Below are positions 26,329 to 35,300 of a stretch of DNA of 64,000 nucleotides, piece after piece. The DNA lies in the NCBI GenBank assembly GCA_021825945.1, contig JAKAFN010000005.1, positions 62,001 through 126,000 of the forward strand, read 5' to 3'. Below the pieces are notes generated by a model. The model did no database searches. It had not been told where the DNA came from and saw nothing but the letters and a program-made list of their open reading frames with translations. The DNA is from Pseudomonadota bacterium (lineage in GTDB: Bacteria > Pseudomonadota > Gammaproteobacteria > Burkholderiales > Burkholderiaceae_F). The stretch's first letter is position 1. Each line of letters opens with the position of its first letter. The position numbers were made by a program, and so were the translations under genes.

Positions 26329-27039
26329 GTGTCTAAAAGTTTCCTTAAATCACTTTCGTTGATCGGCATTTCGAAGGGGCTGCGCTTGCCCCATGGGAAA
26401 CTTGATCGCGTTATGGAACTTCTTTTTCTCCGCGATTTGCTCAATCAGTTGGAAATAGACTGCGTTGTGGATGTCGGAGCAAATCGCGGGCAATTTTCCA
26501 GCGAACTGCGCGGAATTGGATATGGAGGAAAAATCGTCTCTTTTGAGCCGGTACGCAGCGAATTCGAGATCCTGGCAAAGAAATTTCAAAATGACAAGAA
26601 TTGGATCGGCCATCAGATTGCACTTGGGAGTGCCGATAGGGAAATGACGATCACCGTTCCCAGTCTAACGGTAATGAGTTCGCTCCTTGAACCAACTCAA
26701 AGCGATATTGGCGCCAGAAAAGAAGTGGTTCAGGTCAAACGGCTGGATGATATTCTGCCCTCGTCGATCGCAAAGTTGGGATGTACGAAGGTCTTTCTTA
26801 AGATGGATACCCAAGGTTATGACCTTGAGGTATTTGCCGGCGCATCCGGGTGCATGGAATGCATTCATGGCATCCAGTCGGAACTGTCCGTGAAGCCGAT
26901 TTACAAAAATATGCCGCATTACATCGAGGCTCTGGGAATTTATGAATCTGCGGGTTTTGAGCTGTTCAATCTCTCCGTGGTAAATCGGGTCGACAGTGGT
27001 GGGTTGCTAGAGATGAACTGCTTCATGACACGGGCCTGA
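26329..27039 (+). CDS. FkbM-family methyltransferase
   Basis: A SAM-dependent methyltransferase of the FkbM type, commonly found in polysaccharide clusters, where it methylates sugar hydroxyls. SAM motif VVDVGANRGQFSSELR is near residues 44-59, then VSFEPVRSEFE, and LKMDTQGYDLEVF, an FkbM signature, in the second half. Start GTG 26329 is tentative: it lies eleven bases after the right end of the IS remnant and has no obvious Shine-Dalgarno, so the 5' end may have been replaced by the insertion. The product has 236 residues, close to family length. Base composition is noticeably more AT-rich than the surrounding export genes. Confidence 0.82.
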   Translation: MSKSFLKSLSLIGISKGLRLPHGKLDRVMELLFLRDLLNQLEIDCVVDVGANRGQFSSELRGIGYGGKIVSFEPVRSEFEILAKKFQNDKNWIGHQIALGSADREMTITVPSLTVMSSLLEPTQSDIGARKEVVQVKRLDDILPSSIAKLGCTKVFLKMDTQGYDLEVFAGASGCMECIHGIQSELSVKPIYKNMPHYIEALGIYESAGFELFNLSVVNRVDSGGLLEMNCFMTRA

Positions 27040-27110
27040 ATTCCAAAGCGCCGCCCGAGTACCACCCCCTCTCACCTACTGGCACGCTCTCTCCGAGATT
27101 CGTAGACGAA

Positions 27111-28499
27111 TCAAGGTCGATAGAAATAGATTGAGCTCGTCACGCTATTCAGCAAAATATAACCAGAAATGATGGGACTGGTAACGGACCGAAACCGGCC
27201 AAACGTTCCTTGTGGATTTTCAAGATCCGGCGTGGCCCCGGCTGACGGAGAAATCTTCGTCCAGGTCCATGGACTTCCACCTTGATAAGGATTCGCAGCC
27301 GGGGCCTTTAACGTGTAGAGGGTTCCGCCATTACTACCTCCGGGCCATACCACAAAACAATCATTGAAGGAGTCGTAAGCAATCGACCCGCATGCCCCGG
27401 TTTCACTCATATTGGGCCCGGTTCCTGTCGTATTCGGAACCCAGTATTGGTTGCTCACACCGTTGTTGGTCGTATAAAACCACAGGCCGTGGCCGCCGCC
27501 ATACAAACCGCCGAAGGTCGCAAAGATACCCCGATTCACATCGACGTCTGCGCCCATGTAGTAGTACCCGACATTGAAGTTGTCGTTCCCCTCCATCCAT
27601 GAATTCGTCGTCACATCATAGAAAAACACGGAGTAGGTAATCATCGACAGCCCCCAAACTCCGCCCAATTTCGCGTCATATGCGGTGACCATACACGGCA
27701 TGGTCGGGTGAGCAAGCTGTGCCCACGGCTGCGTTGTCGCCGGATTCTGCATATTGAATTGAAATGTGGCGCAGTCCGGACCGCCGCCCGCATCGGTCCA
27801 GCGGTACGGAGTTCCCACCGCCATCATCCGATTGGTGGTCGGCAGGTAAACGAGACTGCAGTAGGTATGCCGGGAAACCGGGTTTCCGCTTCCATCGTAC
27901 TCGACGTCGAATGGCGGGGGATTGGTTGCCGCTCTGGGACAGTGCCACTGCGGCGAACTCGATTCGAGGGGACCATAGCAATACATTTCGTTCCCGCCGT
28001 AATCGACGTGTCCCCCGCCCCAAAGGCAGAAGAACGTTCCGGGGATGAAAACAGATGAGCCGTCGTATGCGCCCGAAGTATAGATTCCGTTTGTGTTGAG
28101 AAATCCTCCGCTCCACGGACTCAGCACATTGGAATTGGTGGTATTCCATCCAGAGAGTGCGCCATAGAGTTGCGCAGCCGATCCATTCAGCACGGAGTTT
28201 GGCAGTACACCCCAAGTCCCCGGCGCTATTGCGGCATACCAATTGGGAACCGTATTTCCGGGACTCAGCGGTGGGGTTGCCAGGGGCAGTGGCGCGATGG
28301 GGACGGCTGCCACTTGGGGGGATGGCGCGCTAGATGCGATCGATTGTACCGATGACGCAGTAGCGCCGGCACTATTTCCTCCACCGCAACCAGAAACGCC
28401 GAGAACGCACCAAGATGCAGATGCACGTAATAGGGCCCGCCGCGCGGGGGAGGAAATAAGAGGCGGCCGAGCGGACAGTGTAGGCAATTTGGATTTCAT
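27111..28499 (-). CDS. Tat-type lipoprotein, Gly-rich probable beta-propeller
   Basis: A 462-residue exported protein. ATG 28499 has GAGGAG eight bases upstream. The signal has PARRALLRASASWCVLGVSGCGGG: twin arginine, hydrophobic core and lipobox. The mature domain repeats short beta blocks with GG and aromatic residues (LWGGGHVDYGGNEMYCYGP, FATFGGLYGGGHGLWFY), consistent with a kelch-like propeller. It is related in design to 967-2319. The codons are more AT-rich than those of the export genes. Function unknown; perhaps a surface glycan-binding or -modifying protein. Confidence 0.7.
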   Translation of the reverse strand: MKSKLPTLSARPPLISSPARRALLRASASWCVLGVSGCGGGNSAGATASSVQSIASSAPSPQVAAVPIAPLPLATPPLSPGNTVPNWYAAIAPGTWGVLPNSVLNGSAAQLYGALSGWNTTNSNVLSPWSGGFLNTNGIYTSGAYDGSSVFIPGTFFCLWGGGHVDYGGNEMYCYGPLESSSPQWHCPRAATNPPPFDVEYDGSGNPVSRHTYCSLVYLPTTNRMMAVGTPYRWTDAGGGPDCATFQFNMQNPATTQPWAQLAHPTMPCMVTAYDAKLGGVWGLSMITYSVFFYDVTTNSWMEGNDNFNVGYYYMGADVDVNRGIFATFGGLYGGGHGLWFYTTNNGVSNQYWVPNTTGTGPNMSETGACGSIAYDSFNDCFVVWPGGSNGGTLYTLKAPAANPYQGGSPWTWTKISPSAGATPDLENPQGTFGRFRSVTSPIISGYILLNSVTSSIYFYRP

Positions 28500-28521
28500 G
28501 GGGTAACTCCTCAGCATTCCG

Positions 28522-29115
28522 CTAGAATTCCGACAAACTCCATTGATAGCCGGAATCGGGTATTTTTGGTCCGCAGCCCCCGCGGATGGCTCGTCTCAGC
28601 GCGGCATTCTCGCGACCGTTTGCCGTCAAGATCGGTGGCGAGGTTGGCAGCAAGGTCTCAAGATGCAGGCGATCTTTGATGCTCGTGGTCGGAGCGGTGC
28701 CAATGCATCCGCTGCGCAAATCGTCGGCATCGAAATGCGTCGTTTCCTTGGCGAGGCGAACAGGTTCCTCTCGCATCGCTTCGCCGGATACGCCGACCAA
28801 AAAACTCAACGACAAGTTCCGATCGGGGCGATGCGAGGATCATGCGCAGGACGTAATCCATCGTTCTCAAATCCACACCATTCCAAAACGTCTGGAACTG
28901 CGAACGAGTAGTCGGCTTTCGCGCTTTCGGGCCACTCGTGCCGGAAGTACCTAGCGAAATCATAGGTGCAATTCGGGAACGTAAAAACCATATGAACGGC
29001 CGAATTCCACGGGATTTCTGCGGTAGGGGTAATCCGGTAAACCCGCCGCAGATTGCGGGGCGCGGGAAGTGGAATTTCCTCGTAAGAGGAAATTTTACGG
29101 CAATACGCCGGAAGT
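28522..29115 (-). other. Long non-coding or decayed stretch with a protein-like fragment
   Basis: Between 28500 and 29372 I find no complete gene. On the minus strand a frame from about 29115 to 28806 reads like real protein (VYRITPTAEIPWNSAVHMVF, then CTYDFARYFRHEW and FAVPDVLEWCGFENDGL) but is closed by stops at both ends. A second frame (28815-28522) may continue it after a frameshift. This could be the relic of an enzyme gene; I cannot name the family. Confidence 0.3.
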
Positions 29116-29372
29116 GCTCAACAACAGAGGCCCGCAACAATGCTCCGCGCTCCAAATCCAGCGCGAAAGAGGAACTGACTTCAATGCCATCGTCTATCCT
29201 TCAGGCGTTTTTGACAAGCTCAAGTTATGCTTCGCGACGAGGCGGCCGGGAATTGGAGTCGCAGGGGAAAATGCTGGCGATCCAGTAGCATGTGAACGGT
29301 TTGGCATTCCCTCTTTTTTTCGCGAATCGGCCGCCTTTCGTGTTCCGGGGTGGTCCCAGGTGGGCGTATTCC

Positions 29373-30035
29373 ATGCGAATTATCATGATATTTTTGGTTG
29401 CGACTGGCATTGCCGTCGCCATGTACCCGGTTTGGGCTCAGGAGGTGGACGGAGGTGCGTGCGGGTCGCTGCAGAACGCCTTCGGTCCATTCGACTACAG
29501 GAAGGTGCCGGCTGCCTCGTTGCACATGGTCGAATCTCATCACTTCACGCCGCCGGTCGAAACCTTGCAGCATGGACAGGAGGGCTACCTCGGGGGGGAC
29601 ATTGGTTATACCCTTCGCGCCATTCCCAATCACCCGCGAGCATTACTGGCGATGACGCGTTTGGCGCAACGGGAGCATACGGAGCAACCGAAAGGGGCGC
29701 CTTACCCGGTTCGGTGCTGGTTTGATCGCGCCATTATGTTCGCGCCTGACGATCCAATGGTGCGCGTTTTATATGGAAACTATCTAGAGACGGAGGGTAG
29801 GCGCGCTGCGGCCTTGGCCCAGTTGGAAAGGGCGGAATCGATAGGCTCGGACGATGTCAATTTTCAGTACGACCTGGGATTGGCTTATTTCAAAGCCAAG
29901 GTCTACGACAAGGCGGAAATCCATGCACGAAAAGCGTATGCCTTGGGATTCCCGTTGCCGGGCTTACGGGATATGTTGATTTCTGCCGGGAAATGGAGTG
30001 CCGTGGCAGATCGGCCCCCAGGGACATCGAATTGA
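29373..30035 (+). CDS. Exported TPR-repeat protein
   Basis: A 220-residue protein with an N-terminal signal (MRIIMIFLVATGIAVAMYPVWAQ) likely cleaved after AQ. After it come tetratricopeptide-like helices: RALLAMTRLAQRE, DPMVRVLYGNYLETEGRRAAALAQLERAES, and FQYDLGLAYFKAKVYDKAEIHARKAYALG. ATG 29373 starts the signal; longer in-frame starts lack a signal at the N-terminus. It probably acts as a periplasmic adaptor. The glycosyltransferase gene at 30070 follows after 34 bases, so they may be one unit. Confidence 0.72.
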   Translation: MRIIMIFLVATGIAVAMYPVWAQEVDGGACGSLQNAFGPFDYRKVPAASLHMVESHHFTPPVETLQHGQEGYLGGDIGYTLRAIPNHPRALLAMTRLAQREHTEQPKGAPYPVRCWFDRAIMFAPDDPMVRVLYGNYLETEGRRAAALAQLERAESIGSDDVNFQYDLGLAYFKAKVYDKAEIHARKAYALGFPLPGLRDMLISAGKWSAVADRPPGTSN

Positions 30036-30069
30036 CAATGCGTGGCGTGTCGAGCTCGGGAGTGTCGCC

Positions 30070-31332
30070 GTGAGGCGAGTTCTCATGGTGGCATACCACT
30101 TCCCACCCTTGGCAGGGTCAAGTGGCATTCAGCGCAGCCTGCGATTTGCTCAGCATCTCCCATCTTTCGGCTGGGAGCCGTTGGTTCTCAGCGCGGCGCC
30201 GCACGCGTACGAGCGGACAAGTCCGGACTTGGATACGGAAGTTCCGGAGGGGTTGGTGGTACGCCGCGCCTTCGCGCTCGATGCGTCGCGTCATCTTGCG
30301 TTCCATGGACGCTATCCTGGTTTTCTGGCGCGCCCGGATCGATGGGCGACATGGAAATTCGCGGCGGTCCGCATGGGGTTGAAGATGATCCGTGAATTTC
30401 GACCGGACGCATTGTGGACCACTTACCCTATCGCGACCGCGCACGTGATCGGTGCTCGCTTGCATGCGCAGTCCGGTTTGCCGTGGGTGGCGGATTTTCG
30501 GGACCCCATGGCCCAGGACGGCTACCCCGAGGACGCAAAGACCTGGGCAATGTATAAGGACCTTGAGGAGGCGGTGATACGCGCTGCACGTTGCAGCGTA
30601 TTTGCGACGCCCGGGGCCGCGCAGGAATACAGGAATCGGTATCCGGCCTATGCGGAAAACATCCGCGTTATCGAAAATGGCTACGACCAAGACAGCTTTG
30701 CCGAGGCGGAGCAGGACGCAGTGGCGCTGGGGCGCTTGACCAATGGGCATCTGACGATTCTTCATAGTGGAATCGTGTATCCATCGGAGCGCGATCCGAC
30801 AAACCTATTTGAGGCATTGGCGCGAATCAAGCAGATTCACGGCGCGACTGCGTCTCGATTGCGCGTGCGGTTTCGGGCTGCGGTCCACGAGGCGTTGTTG
30901 CGGGACCTTGCAAAGAATTTTCAGGTGGAAGACATGGTCGATGTCGAACCCCCGATCGGCTATCGCCAAGCACTGGTGGAAATGATGCGTGCCGACGCGC
31001 TCCTCGTGTTGCAGGCTGCAAACTGCAATATGCAGATCCCGGCAAAGGTATATGAATATCTGCGCGCAGGGCGGCCGCTGCTGGTTCTGTCGGACCCGGC
31101 GGGTGATACGGCGCAGGTCTTGCAGTCGGCCGGTGTCAGACGGATCGCGCGACTCGACAGCACGGAAGAAATCGTGACGATCCTTGGCGAGTTCCTTTCC
31201 GACCCCGGCAATCCGGCATTTCGTCCTTCCATCCACGCCGTTCGCAACGCGTCCCGCGAGGCGCGCACCCGGGAACTCGCAGCGGTACTGGAGCAGGCAT
31301 CGTCGGGGAGGGGCGCAGGAACTACCTCCTGA
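30070..31332 (+). CDS. Glycosyltransferase family 4
   Basis: A 420-residue GT-B enzyme. N-terminal RRVLMVAYHFPPLAGSSGIQR is a typical acceptor-domain start. WVADFRDPMAQDGYP in the middle and ENGYDQDSF lead into the donor domain, which ends in PAKVYEYLRAGRPLLVLSDPAGDTA. It belongs to the GT4-like group with the DFRDP motif. Start GTG 30070 fits the beginning of the fold; ATG 30085 is also possible. The 3' end overlaps the convergent glycosyltransferase gene by eleven bases. Donor sugar unknown. Confidence 0.85.
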   Translation: MRRVLMVAYHFPPLAGSSGIQRSLRFAQHLPSFGWEPLVLSAAPHAYERTSPDLDTEVPEGLVVRRAFALDASRHLAFHGRYPGFLARPDRWATWKFAAVRMGLKMIREFRPDALWTTYPIATAHVIGARLHAQSGLPWVADFRDPMAQDGYPEDAKTWAMYKDLEEAVIRAARCSVFATPGAAQEYRNRYPAYAENIRVIENGYDQDSFAEAEQDAVALGRLTNGHLTILHSGIVYPSERDPTNLFEALARIKQIHGATASRLRVRFRAAVHEALLRDLAKNFQVEDMVDVEPPIGYRQALVEMMRADALLVLQAANCNMQIPAKVYEYLRAGRPLLVLSDPAGDTAQVLQSAGVRRIARLDSTEEIVTILGEFLSDPGNPAFRPSIHAVRNASREARTRELAAVLEQASSGRGAGTTS

Positions 31333-32491
31333 CTGGTTGCGTCGTTTTTTGCAGACGATGCACCAGATCGATGACGCGCTGCGCATTGCCTTGCCACGTC
31401 AAATTTCGTTCTGTGATCGTTGCGCGGGCCGCATTTCCCAGTTCGCTCCGAAATGAGGTGTCCGTGACGAGGCGGTCCAGCGCGGAGTAGAGGCTTTCCC
31501 GATTGTCGGGCTCGAACAGGATGCCGTTCTTTCCGTCGACGATGATTTCCGTCAGGTTCGCCTGATTCGGGGCGACGACGGCCAGACCGAGCGCAAAATA
31601 CTCGAAAAGCTTCAACGGAGAGGCATACGGAGTCGACGCCGGTTGCAGTGCGATATCGAACGCACTGACGTGTTCCGGAATTCGATCTCGCGTCACGATG
31701 CCGGTGAATCGGACGCGATCGGCGATGCCGAGCCGAATGGCCTGCGCCGTCAGGGCTTCGCGGGCGGGTCCGTCTCCTACGACGAGCAGTGCGAGGTTCG
31801 ACTGCGGCGATGCGGCGATGTAGTCCACGACTTGGTCAAGACCGTGCCAGGGGCGTACGAAGCCGGTGAAACCGAGTACCAGTTGCCCGTCGCAGCCGAG
31901 CTGTCGTTTGGCGTCCTCGTTCGACGGCGGATCCGCAAACATCGCCGGGTTGATGCCGTTGGGGGTGATATGCAGGCGTTCCGACGAAACGCCATGCTGC
32001 TCCAGAATGTCGGCCAGGACCTTGGTGACCGGAAGCACCGCGTCCGCGGATTTCCATACTTGCGTTTCCAGTCTTTGCGCCACGCGGGGGAGCCCCAACC
32101 CGTCGTGCCGTAACCGCTCGGCTGCCAGGGGAGCATTTACCTCCAGTAGGTAGGGGATACCGAAGCGGTGCTTGACCCACGATCCGGCGAGCAGGTACAG
32201 GTTGTGTCGTTCGTACAACGCGTCCGGCTGGTGAACTCGTACCGCCTGCGACAGCTTCCGATACGCGAACCAGTTGTAGGCAAGTTCCATCAATTCCGAT
32301 GCCGCGCGGGGGAGATACCTTCGCAGCGCGGCGGTTGCTCCACCACCGCCGCCGAAATCGGTATCCGACCACCCCGGGGGGGCGACGACCACGACTTCGC
32401 AGGACCGTTCTCGCAGCGCTTCGATCATCTCTTCGATGTGAACCGCCTGCCCGTCTTTGGATGCGATCCGATGGTGGTAGAGAATCTTCAT
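31322..32491 (-). CDS. Glycosyltransferase family 4
   Basis: A 389-residue GT-B glycosyltransferase. MKILYHHRIASKDGQAVHIEEMI opens the acceptor domain, and LEVNAPLAAERLRHDGL is a mid-domain signature. The donor half has GFTGFVRPWHGLDQVVDYI, VVGDGPAREAL and SPLKLFEYFALGLAVVAPN. ATG 32491 overlaps the upstream acetyltransferase stop as ATGA, so the two are translationally coupled. Donor and acceptor are not predictable. Confidence 0.88.
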   Translation of the reverse strand: MKILYHHRIASKDGQAVHIEEMIEALRERSCEVVVVAPPGWSDTDFGGGGGATAALRRYLPRAASELMELAYNWFAYRKLSQAVRVHQPDALYERHNLYLLAGSWVKHRFGIPYLLEVNAPLAAERLRHDGLGLPRVAQRLETQVWKSADAVLPVTKVLADILEQHGVSSERLHITPNGINPAMFADPPSNEDAKRQLGCDGQLVLGFTGFVRPWHGLDQVVDYIAASPQSNLALLVVGDGPAREALTAQAIRLGIADRVRFTGIVTRDRIPEHVSAFDIALQPASTPYASPLKLFEYFALGLAVVAPNQANLTEIIVDGKNGILFEPDNRESLYSALDRLVTDTSFRSELGNAARATITERNLTWQGNAQRVIDLVHRLQKTTQPVRR

Positions 32492-33588
32492 GGGGATGCA
32501 GGAGACTCGGGGGTGGCGTCTTTGGGTGCGGGCGTATGTCCGGGCGCCGGGCGCTGAACCCGTCGCCATTGTTCCGCCGCAAATTCTCGCGTTATCGACA
32601 ACAGCCCCGCAATCGTGCAGGGGTTGCTCGCCAGCAGCCCGACGCGCTCACGCCGGTCGTTCATCCATGTACGCTTGTAGTCGTCATCCCCTGTCAGATA
32701 ATCGACCTCTATAACGCCGTCCTGATCCAGGCTGTGTCGAAACAGTTCGGCCGTCAATAGCGTTCCCGCCGACCACGATTGGTGATCCTCGTCGTAGGCG
32801 AGTTTGAAGATGTAGGCTCGCTTGTGCATCGTGAACCAGAACTGTGCAGCGACAGGCGTGTCGCCGACCCATGCCAGGCCCATCCGCAGCCAGCCTTGTT
32901 CGGCACAGACCCGTGCCCAGCCGGGAACGAACTCGGGGTAGGGCTCCGGCTTCTTCCAACTGCGCGCATAGACCCGTTGAAACGCCGCGATCGCCCGCTC
33001 CATGTCCGGCGCGGACGTCACGATTTCCAGGCGGTGTCCGGCGGCAAGGAATTTCTTTCCTTTGCGTGCGATCGTGTTGCGAAGTTGCGAGGGGCGTGAC
33101 GCGAGATAGTCGTCATAGGATAGGCCGGCACTGCGCAGGTACCAGTTTCCGAAGCAGAAGTATTCGCGCACATGCCAACCCCGGGAACGCAGCGCGCTCG
33201 CGATCGCACCGGTCTCGGGCGCATCCCGATCGAGCGGGGCGATCTGTACGGTCGCCAGCCGCGGCCGATGGCGCACGATCTGGTCTGCCCATAGGCCCGC
33301 CGCTGCGGCTAGGTCATGCCCGGGAGCGACCGTGAGCGGGGAAAACAGCGACGTATAGTAGTTCGCGAGTGCGGACATCCGCCGAGGCTGCTTCCGGGTG
33401 CAATACAACGGACCGGCGCAGGCGTTGGAAGCCGGTTCCGGCAGGTAGATGTCCCAATCGTCTTCCGCAATCTGCTGCAGGAAGAGCAGCGTCCACTCCG
33501 GCGTCGCGAAGGGATTGGTAGTCATGGGCGCCAGCGTGGGAGCGCCGGAAACCGCTTCGATGGCTTGTTGTTTGTTCAGAAGCCGCAT
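32488..33588 (-). CDS. GNAT-type N-acetyltransferase (FemAB/BioF2-like)
   Basis: A protein of about 366 residues with the double-GNAT or BioF2-like fold common in polysaccharide clusters. Diagnostic stretches are SQLRNTIARKGKKFLAAGHRLEIVT, RVYARSWKKPEPYPEF, VGDTPVAAQFWFTMHKRAYIFKLAYDEDHQSWSAGTLL and VIEVDYLTGDDDYKRTWM. It probably acylates a sugar or transfers an amino acid. The start is uncertain: ATG 33588, ATG 33624 and ATG 33525 are in frame and none has a good ribosome site. It is divergent from the AMP ligase at 33678 and coupled to the downstream glycosyltransferase. Confidence 0.78.
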   Translation of the reverse strand: MRLLNKQQAIEAVSGAPTLAPMTTNPFATPEWTLLFLQQIAEDDWDIYLPEPASNACAGPLYCTRKQPRRMSALANYYTSLFSPLTVAPGHDLAAAAGLWADQIVRHRPRLATVQIAPLDRDAPETGAIASALRSRGWHVREYFCFGNWYLRSAGLSYDDYLASRPSQLRNTIARKGKKFLAAGHRLEIVTSAPDMERAIAAFQRVYARSWKKPEPYPEFVPGWARVCAEQGWLRMGLAWVGDTPVAAQFWFTMHKRAYIFKLAYDEDHQSWSAGTLLTAELFRHSLDQDGVIEVDYLTGDDDYKRTWMNDRRERVGLLASNPCTIAGLLSITREFAAEQWRRVQRPAPGHTPAPKDATPESPASP

Positions 33589-33677
33589 AGGTAGGAGAGA
33601 AGATTTTCGGATGGCCCATGGCATGCTTCCGAAGCTGGGCAATAATAGACTACTTGTTCTTCACTCGAACGACTGCG

Positions 33678-35300
33678 ATGCGTTCCTCCGTCCTCCTCCA
33701 CGAACTGCTGCTGCATTCGGCAACGACCGCGCCCGACGCCCCCGCCTTGACCTACCAGCAGCAGACCCTGCGCTACGGCGAACTGGCCGCCGCGGCGGAG
33801 CGCTTCGCGGACGGCGTGCTGCGCCTGGGCGTGGCGCGCGGCGAGCGCATCGGCATCTACCTGGAAAAGCGCCACGAATTCGTCGTCGCCGCCTTCGGCG
33901 CCCTGGCCGCCGGCGCGGTGTTCGTGCCGATCAACCCGATCCTCAAGGCCGAGCAGGTCGCCTACATCCTGCGCGATTGCAACGTGCGGGTGCTGGTGAC
34001 CTCCGCACCGCGGCTGGCCGGCCTGGCACCGGCGCTGCAGGCCTGCCACGATCTTCGTCATGCCGTGGTCATCGATGGCGAGGGCGATGCCGCGGCGGAT
34101 GTCCCGGGGCTTGCAGCGGTCCCGTGGACGGCGATGCAGTCTGGCGGGGCCTCGCGGGGCCATCGCGTCATCGACGAGGACCTGGCGGCGATCCTCTACA
34201 CCTCGGGCAGCACCGGGCGGCCCAAGGGCGTGATGCTCTCGCACCGGAACATGACCACCGGGGCCAAGAGCGTCGCGCAATACCTGGAAAACCGGTCCTC
34301 CGACACGCTGCTCGCGGCGCTGCCGCTGTCCTTCGACGCCGGCTTCAGCCAGCTCACCACGGCGTTCCATGCCGGGGCGCGGGTGGTGCTGATCAACTAT
34401 CTGCTGCCCAAGGACGTGCTCAACGCCGTGGTGCGCGAGCGGGTGACCGGGCTGACCGCGGTGCCGCCGCTGTGGATCCAGTTGGCCCAGCTGCGCTGGC
34501 CGGAGGGCGTGGGGGAACATCTGCGCTACTTCGCCAACACCGGCGGGCGCATGCCGCTCGAGACGCTCAAGGCCCTGCGCGCAGCGCTGCCGGGCAGCAA
34601 GCCCTACTTGATGTACGGACTGACCGAGGCGTTTCGCGCCACCTACCTGCCGCCCGAGGAAGCAGACCGGCGGCCGGACTCGATCGGCAAGGCCATCCCG
34701 AACGCCGAGGTCCTGGTGCTGCGCGAGGACGGCAGCGTCTGCGCCGACAACGAACCGGGGGAACTGGTGCAACGCGGGGCGCTGGTCGGGATGGGGTACT
34801 GGAATGATCCGGACAAGACCGCGGAACGCTACCGGCCGCTGCCGGGGCGGGAGGCCGGGTTCGTGCGGCCCGAGATCGTGGTGTTCTCGGGCGACACGGT
34901 GCGGCGCGACGAAGAGGGGTTTTTGTACTTCATCGGCCGCCGCGACGAGATGATCAAGACGTCGGGGTATCGCGTCAGCCCGACCGAGGTCGAGGAGGGC
35001 GCGTACGCCACCGAACTGGTCGGCGAGTGCGCTGCACTGGGGGTGGAGCATCCGGTGCTCGGCCAGGCGATCGTGCTGATCGCGACGCCGCGGGACGGCG
35101 GCGCGCTCGACGAAGCGACCTTGCTGGCGGCATGCAAGGCGCGGTTCCCGGCGTACATGGTGCCGGCCCGGATCGTGGTTCGGCCAGGACCGCTGCCGCG
35201 CAATCCCAACGGCAAGATCGACCGCCGCCGGTTGGCCGAGGACTGCAAACCCCCTCTCCCGCGTGCGGGAGAGGGCGGGGGTGAGGGAGAGGAAAAATGA
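33678..35300 (+). CDS. Acyl-CoA ligase (AMP-forming), exosortase A-associated (TIGR03098-like)
   Basis: A 540-residue ANL-superfamily adenylating enzyme that activates a carboxylic acid as an acyl-AMP and probably loads it onto the ACP encoded at 13694-13945. The P-loop ILYTSGSTGRPKGVMLSH is near residues 173-190, LMYGLTEAFRATYLP is the A5 motif, and the catalytic Lys lies in NPNGKIDRRRL near the C-terminus. The last 15 or so residues (PLPRAGEGGGEGEEK) are encoded by a palindromic repeat at 35249-35290 and are not family sequence. The stop overlaps the next start as ATGA. The substrate is unknown. Confidence 0.92.
   Translation: MRSSVLLHELLLHSATTAPDAPALTYQQQTLRYGELAAAAERFADGVLRLGVARGERIGIYLEKRHEFVVAAFGALAAGAVFVPINPILKAEQVAYILRDCNVRVLVTSAPRLAGLAPALQACHDLRHAVVIDGEGDAAADVPGLAAVPWTAMQSGGASRGHRVIDEDLAAILYTSGSTGRPKGVMLSHRNMTTGAKSVAQYLENRSSDTLLAALPLSFDAGFSQLTTAFHAGARVVLINYLLPKDVLNAVVRERVTGLTAVPPLWIQLAQLRWPEGVGEHLRYFANTGGRMPLETLKALRAALPGSKPYLMYGLTEAFRATYLPPEEADRRPDSIGKAIPNAEVLVLREDGSVCADNEPGELVQRGALVGMGYWNDPDKTAERYRPLPGREAGFVRPEIVVFSGDTVRRDEEGFLYFIGRRDEMIKTSGYRVSPTEVEEGAYATELVGECAALGVEHPVLGQAIVLIATPRDGGALDEATLLAACKARFPAYMVPARIVVRPGPLPRNPNGKIDRRRLAEDCKPPLPRAGEGGGEGEEK
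35249..35290. repeat. Palindromic repeat at the 3' end of the AMP ligase gene
   Basis: Core CTCTCCCGCGTGCGGGAGAG with flanking GGCGGGGGTGAGGG on the right only. It encodes the ligase tail, and its right edge (GGGAGAGG) supplies the ribosome site for the decarboxylase at 35297. Confidence 0.9.
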
